Origin: Desulfobacteraceae bacterium
GTDB lineage: Bacteria > Desulfobacterota > DSM-4660 > Desulfatiglandales > Desulfatiglandaceae
Assembly: GCA_030597505.1 (NCBI GenBank)
Contig: JAUVRS010000135.1
Coordinates: forward strand, 1-6,968
Length of the DNA stretch: 6,968 bases
Reading direction: 5' to 3'
Under the pieces are notes generated by a model. The model was not told the origin of the DNA and made no database searches. It saw only the letters and a list, made by a program, of their open reading frames with translations. Position 1 is the stretch's first letter. Every line of letters starts with the position of its first letter. Both the position numbers and the translations under genes were made by a program. Positions 4,007 to 6,968 of the stretch are shown one piece after another.

Positions 4007-6271
4007 TTGGGTTTTAAGTGGATTAACAAAAACATCCCAAAGATCGGTGCCAGAGACCTGGCAAGGGGGTGTAAAGCGTTCAGCGACGACATCCACAACC
4101 GTGATGCCCTTGTCCTCAAGGTCTTGAGGAGCAACAGACCCCATGCAAGAATTCTTGACGTTGCGGTGGCGGTGGCGCTTAAGACACCGGGTGTAGTCGG
4201 CATTTTGACCTGTAAAGATGTCCCCGGGAAAAACCGCCATGGTCTTATAAACAAAGACCAGCCGCTTCTGTCTGAAGACAGGGTCCGGTTTGTGGGTGAA
4301 TCCGTTGCCCTGGTGGCTGCAGAAGACGAGAAGGCCGCCCAGACAGCCATCGGGGCTATTCGGGTCACATATGAAGACCTGCCTCCGATCTTTGATCCTA
4401 AAAAGGCCCTGGAGGACGGTGCCCCGTTTATTCACCATAAAGGAAATCTTCTGTTTCGAAGGACTTTGCGAAAGGGGGACGTGACCCAGGCGTTTGCCCG
4501 GTGCCACGTGGTCCTGAAGCGGAGCTACAGTACCCCCCCCCTGGAACATTCTTATCTGGAACCTGACGCGGGGCTCGGATATGTGGATCAGGATGGAACC
4601 CTGGTCATATACGCCTCGACCCAAAACCCCCATTATGATCAAAAAGAGGTCTGTGAAATTCTTGGACTGGAGGACGATGAGGTGAGGGTTGTCCAGGCGG
4701 CCACAGGAGGAGGTTTTGGCTCTAAGCTGGATCTGACGGTCCAAGGATTTATCGGTGTGGCCCTTTATCATTTCAGACGTCCTGTGCGACTGGTGTTCTC
4801 CAGGGAGGAGGCGTTTCTTGCCACGACCAAACGGCACCCCCTCAAAATCGAAATGGAAACCGGGGCAATGAGGGACGGCCGGGTGGTGGCAGTGAGGGCT
4901 CGGGTGGTTTGTGACACCGGGGCCTATGCGTCTTACGGGGTTGCTGTGGTCACGCGCGCGGCGGTGCATGTTACGGGGCCGTATCAGGTGGACAATGTAG
5001 AAGTTGAGAGCCTGGGTGTCTATACGAACAATCCCGTGGCAGGCGCCATGCGCGGGTTTGGAACGCCTCAGATGGCTTTTGCCAGTGAATCCCAAATGGA
5101 TATTTTGGCCCATGAACTTGGCATGGATCCCTTGGAGATACGAAAGATAAACGCCCTGAGGCCCGGGGGAACCACCGCCACAGGGCAGGAATTGTCTGAA
5201 AGCGTGGGTTTTCTGAAGACCTTGAATGCCATCGAACCACACTACCGCAGGGCCAGGGCGCAATGGAAAGGAAACGAACTTCCCGGATGTTACAAGAAGG
5301 GAATCGGCCTGGGGGCCATGATGTATGGAATTGGAAACACGGGTGTCCAAAACCCCTCAAATGGCCGTGTGGAAATGGATGAAAAAGGAAAAATAACCCT
5401 CTTTACCGGAGCCGCGGACATTGGCCAGGGGGCCAGCACGGTTCTGGCACAGATCGTTGCAGAGGTCCTTGATGTTGACCCCCATAAAATCCGAGTTGTT
5501 GCGGCTGATACCAGATGGACGGCCAGTGCGGGGGCCACATCTGCCAGTCGTCAGACATATATATCGGGAAATGCTGTCAAGGAAGCGGCTCAAAAGGTGT
5601 TGGATGTCTTGCTGTGTGAGGCGGCAGATGTTTTGAAGGCTCCCAGGACGGACCTGGTCTTGAAAGACGGATATGTGATGGGTCCTGGGGATTCTTTTGG
5701 AAAGGTGTCCCTTAAGGAGCTGGCAAAAAAGGCCCATCGGAAAGGGCGATCGCTTTCCTGGCAGGGTTATTTTGACCCTGAGACTACACTACTTAATTTG
5801 GACACCGGCCAGGGCGACCCTTATGCCACCTATGCCTTTGGGTGCCAGCTGGCACTGGTAGAGGTGGATGAACTGACCGGAGATGTTTGCGTCTCAGAGA
5901 TTGTTGCAGCCCATGATGTAGGAAAAGCCATCCACCCCCAGAATGTGGAAGGGCAAATCGAAGGAGGGGTTGCCATGGGGCTTGGATTCGCCCTGATGGA
6001 AAAATACATACCCGGTGCGACCCATACGATGGGAGAATACCACATACCAACCTGTCTGGACATGCCAAGAGTCACAACCATCATAATTGAGGATCCTGAA
6101 CCCACGGGGCCATTTGGTGCAAAGGGGGTTGGGGAGCCTGCATTGTTACCCACGGTTCCGGCAATTTTGAATGCCATTACAGATGCCCTTGGAGAGCGCA
6201 TCTATGATCTGCCTGCGAATCCGGAAAGGGTTCGAGAGATAGGCATCAGAAGTTTGAAAAGTAAAGATTGA
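4007..6271 (+). CDS. Nicotinate dehydrogenase-type molybdopterin subunit (NdhL+NdhM in one chain)
   Basis: This 754-residue protein belongs to the xanthine dehydrogenase/aldehyde oxidase large-subunit family. An Ald_Xan_dh_C-type domain spans about residues 15-125. A first molybdopterin-binding domain runs to about 380, and a second from about 425 to the end. Cofactor and active-site motifs are intact: Q206 in T-Q-N-P-H-Y-D, G-G-G-F-G-S-K (234-240), G-A-M-R-G-F-G (346-352), G-A-A-D-I-G-Q-G (468-475) and the base-catalyst glutamate E710 in G-V-G-E-P-A. From memory, P-G-K-N-R-H-G, T-Q-N-P-H-Y-D, K-L-D-L and Y-G-I-G-N-T-G closely resemble NdhL and NdhM of Eubacterium barkeri. There they are two proteins whose combined size is about that of this chain, the split falling near residues 410-430 here. 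The reaction would be nicotinate to 6-hydroxynicotinate in the cytoplasm; there is no signal peptide. FeS and FAD partner subunits are not in the window. The start is TTG. Another N-heterocycle hydroxylase is the main alternative. Confidence 0.87.
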   Translation: MGFKWINKNIPKIGARDLARGCKAFSDDIHNRDALVLKVLRSNRPHARILDVAVAVALKTPGVVGILTCKDVPGKNRHGLINKDQPLLSEDRVRFVGESVALVAAEDEKAAQTAIGAIRVTYEDLPPIFDPKKALEDGAPFIHHKGNLLFRRTLRKGDVTQAFARCHVVLKRSYSTPPLEHSYLEPDAGLGYVDQDGTLVIYASTQNPHYDQKEVCEILGLEDDEVRVVQAATGGGFGSKLDLTVQGFIGVALYHFRRPVRLVFSREEAFLATTKRHPLKIEMETGAMRDGRVVAVRARVVCDTGAYASYGVAVVTRAAVHVTGPYQVDNVEVESLGVYTNNPVAGAMRGFGTPQMAFASESQMDILAHELGMDPLEIRKINALRPGGTTATGQELSESVGFLKTLNAIEPHYRRARAQWKGNELPGCYKKGIGLGAMMYGIGNTGVQNPSNGRVEMDEKGKITLFTGAADIGQGASTVLAQIVAEVLDVDPHKIRVVAADTRWTASAGATSASRQTYISGNAVKEAAQKVLDVLLCEAADVLKAPRTDLVLKDGYVMGPGDSFGKVSLKELAKKAHRKGRSLSWQGYFDPETTLLNLDTGQGDPYATYAFGCQLALVEVDELTGDVCVSEIVAAHDVGKAIHPQNVEGQIEGGVAMGLGFALMEKYIPGATHTMGEYHIPTCLDMPRVTTIIIEDPEPTGPFGAKGVGEPALLPTVPAILNAITDALGERIYDLPANPERVREIGIRSLKSKD

Positions 6272-6321
6272 CGTCAGAAATGGGTGTTCGGGCAATGTGC
6301 TAAACGATACACCTGAGGTCA
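6269..6321 (+). other. Imperfect stem-loop between the molybdopterin subunit and enamidase genes
   Basis: TGACGTCAG (6269-6277, overlapping the upstream stop codon) faces CTGAGGTCA (6313-6321) with 8 of 9 pairs. An alternative inner stem is GGGTGT (6282-6287) with ACACCT (6309-6314). Two perfect 8-base palindromes also occur: TGACGTCA (6269-6276) and GTCATGAC (6318-6325). No T-run follows. It could be an mRNA-processing or stability element in a 73-base gap, or coincidence. Confidence 0.25.
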
Positions 6322-6344
6322 TGACGCTAAAATGGAGGTGGATA

Positions 6345-6968
6345 ATGTCAACGGTGCTACTCAAAAACATTGGAACTCTGGTGAGTGGAAAGATAGAGAA
6401 ACCGATTCTCGAGGCCGATACCATCTGGGTTGAAGACGGCGTCATAAAACGAGTGGGGCTTTTTGAGAAGGGGGAAGAAAAAGAGGCCCGGGTGGTTATC
6501 GATTGCTCCGGGACAACTGTAACGCCCGGTCTGATTGATTCTCATTGCCATCCCGTTCTGGGTGATTTTACGCCGAGACAGAAACAGATGGGTTTTCTTG
6601 AAAGTGAACTCCATGGCGGTGTCACCACGGTCATTTCCGCGGGGGAGGTCCATCTTCCGGGAAGACCAAAGGACCCAGCCGGTGTTAAGGCCCTCGCGAT
6701 CCTGGCGGCCAAGTCTTTTGGTAATTTCAGGCCCGGAGGCCTCAAGGTCGAGGGTGGAGCCCTTATCCTTGAGAAGGGTCTGGTGGAGGCGGACCTTCAG
6801 GAGATGGCGAAGGAAGGGGTTCGTATCGTGGGGGAAGTGGGTCTGGGATCCGTTAAAACCCCTGAGGACGCGGGGCCGCTTGTGAGACTTGCCAAAAAGC
6901 ATGGCATGACCGTAATGATGCACACGGGTGGGACATCAATTCCCGGAAGTTCCACAGTCACGGCCAAA
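6345..6968 (+). CDS. ena: Enamidase, N-terminal 208 residues (runs off the right edge)
   Basis: GGAGG (6334-6338) precedes the ATG by six bases, and the frame stays open for 208 codons to the window end. The sequence is an amidohydrolase: a small beta domain, then T-P-G-L-I-D-S-H-C-H with metal ligands H67 and H69. E164 (I-V-G-E-V-G-L-G) sits where enamidase uses a bridging glutamate instead of a carbamylated lysine, and H193 lies in M-M-H-T-G-G-T-S-I-P-G-S-S. From memory it follows Eubacterium barkeri enamidase (about 385 residues) almost without gaps, including L-H-G-G-V-T-T, P-G-R-P-K-D and G-G-A-L-I-L-E-K-G-L. The enzyme hydrolyses 1,4,5,6-tetrahydro-6-oxonicotinate to 2-formylglutarate and ammonia in the cytoplasm. 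Position behind the nicotinate-dehydrogenase-like gene supports the call. The missing C-terminal half should carry the remaining metal ligands. A related cyclic-amide amidohydrolase is a less likely alternative. Confidence 0.88.
   Translation, partial: MSTVLLKNIGTLVSGKIEKPILEADTIWVEDGVIKRVGLFEKGEEKEARVVIDCSGTTVTPGLIDSHCHPVLGDFTPRQKQMGFLESELHGGVTTVISAGEVHLPGRPKDPAGVKALAILAAKSFGNFRPGGLKVEGGALILEKGLVEADLQEMAKEGVRIVGEVGLGSVKTPEDAGPLVRLAKKHGMTVMMHTGGTSIPGSSTVTAK

Noticed and set aside
3857..5350. A 497-codon open frame on the minus strand
   Set aside because: It lies antisense to the nicotinamidase end and the molybdopterin subunit, both with complete motifs. Its translation has no recognisable domain and is rich in P, H, R and S, as expected of a shadow frame.

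Overview
The window most likely comes from an anaerobic bacterium, and a Desulfobacterota (sulfate-reducer-like) host is my best guess. The base composition is mid-range with strong AGGAGG-type ribosome sites. The metabolic genes resemble an anaerobic nicotinate pathway best known from Eubacterium barkeri, and that catabolism is also known in a nicotinate-oxidising sulfate reducer (Desulfococcus/Desulfobacterium niacini). The host assignment is inference; no rRNA or tRNA is present to settle it.

Layout. Positions 1-230 are non-coding and hold an elaborate imperfect hairpin (2-64) whose outer strand can alternatively pair with 87-92. An orphan Hpt phosphotransfer protein lies on the minus strand (233-550) with a recognisable sigma-70-type promoter. 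Divergent from it is a small exported or membrane protein of unknown function (834-1139) with its own TTGACA promoter. A 533-base gap (1140-1672) holds a stable hairpin and a possible tiny leader ORF.

From 1673 to the right edge four genes read in the same direction: a methylmalonate-semialdehyde-dehydrogenase-like aldehyde dehydrogenase (1673-3157), a nicotinamidase with a signal peptide (3273-3992), a complete molybdopterin subunit resembling nicotinate dehydrogenase NdhL and NdhM fused in one chain (4007-6271), and the first 208 residues of an enamidase (6345 to the edge).

How they fit together. The nicotinamidase would release nicotinate from nicotinamide outside the cytoplasm. The molybdenum hydroxylase would convert nicotinate to 6-hydroxynicotinate. 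A 6-hydroxynicotinate reductase, not in the window, would give 1,4,5,6-tetrahydro-6-oxonicotinate. Enamidase would open this to 2-formylglutarate. In E. barkeri 2-formylglutarate is then reduced and rearranged by a B12 mutase to propionate and pyruvate. Here the locus instead begins with an MmsA-like, apparently CoA-acylating aldehyde dehydrogenase. 2-Formylglutarate is a substituted malonate semialdehyde, so this enzyme could convert it directly to glutaryl-CoA, CO2 and NADH. That would be an oxidative branch of anaerobic nicotinate breakdown suited to a respiring anaerobe. It is an inference from chemistry, motifs and gene order, and is the main point of interest in the window.
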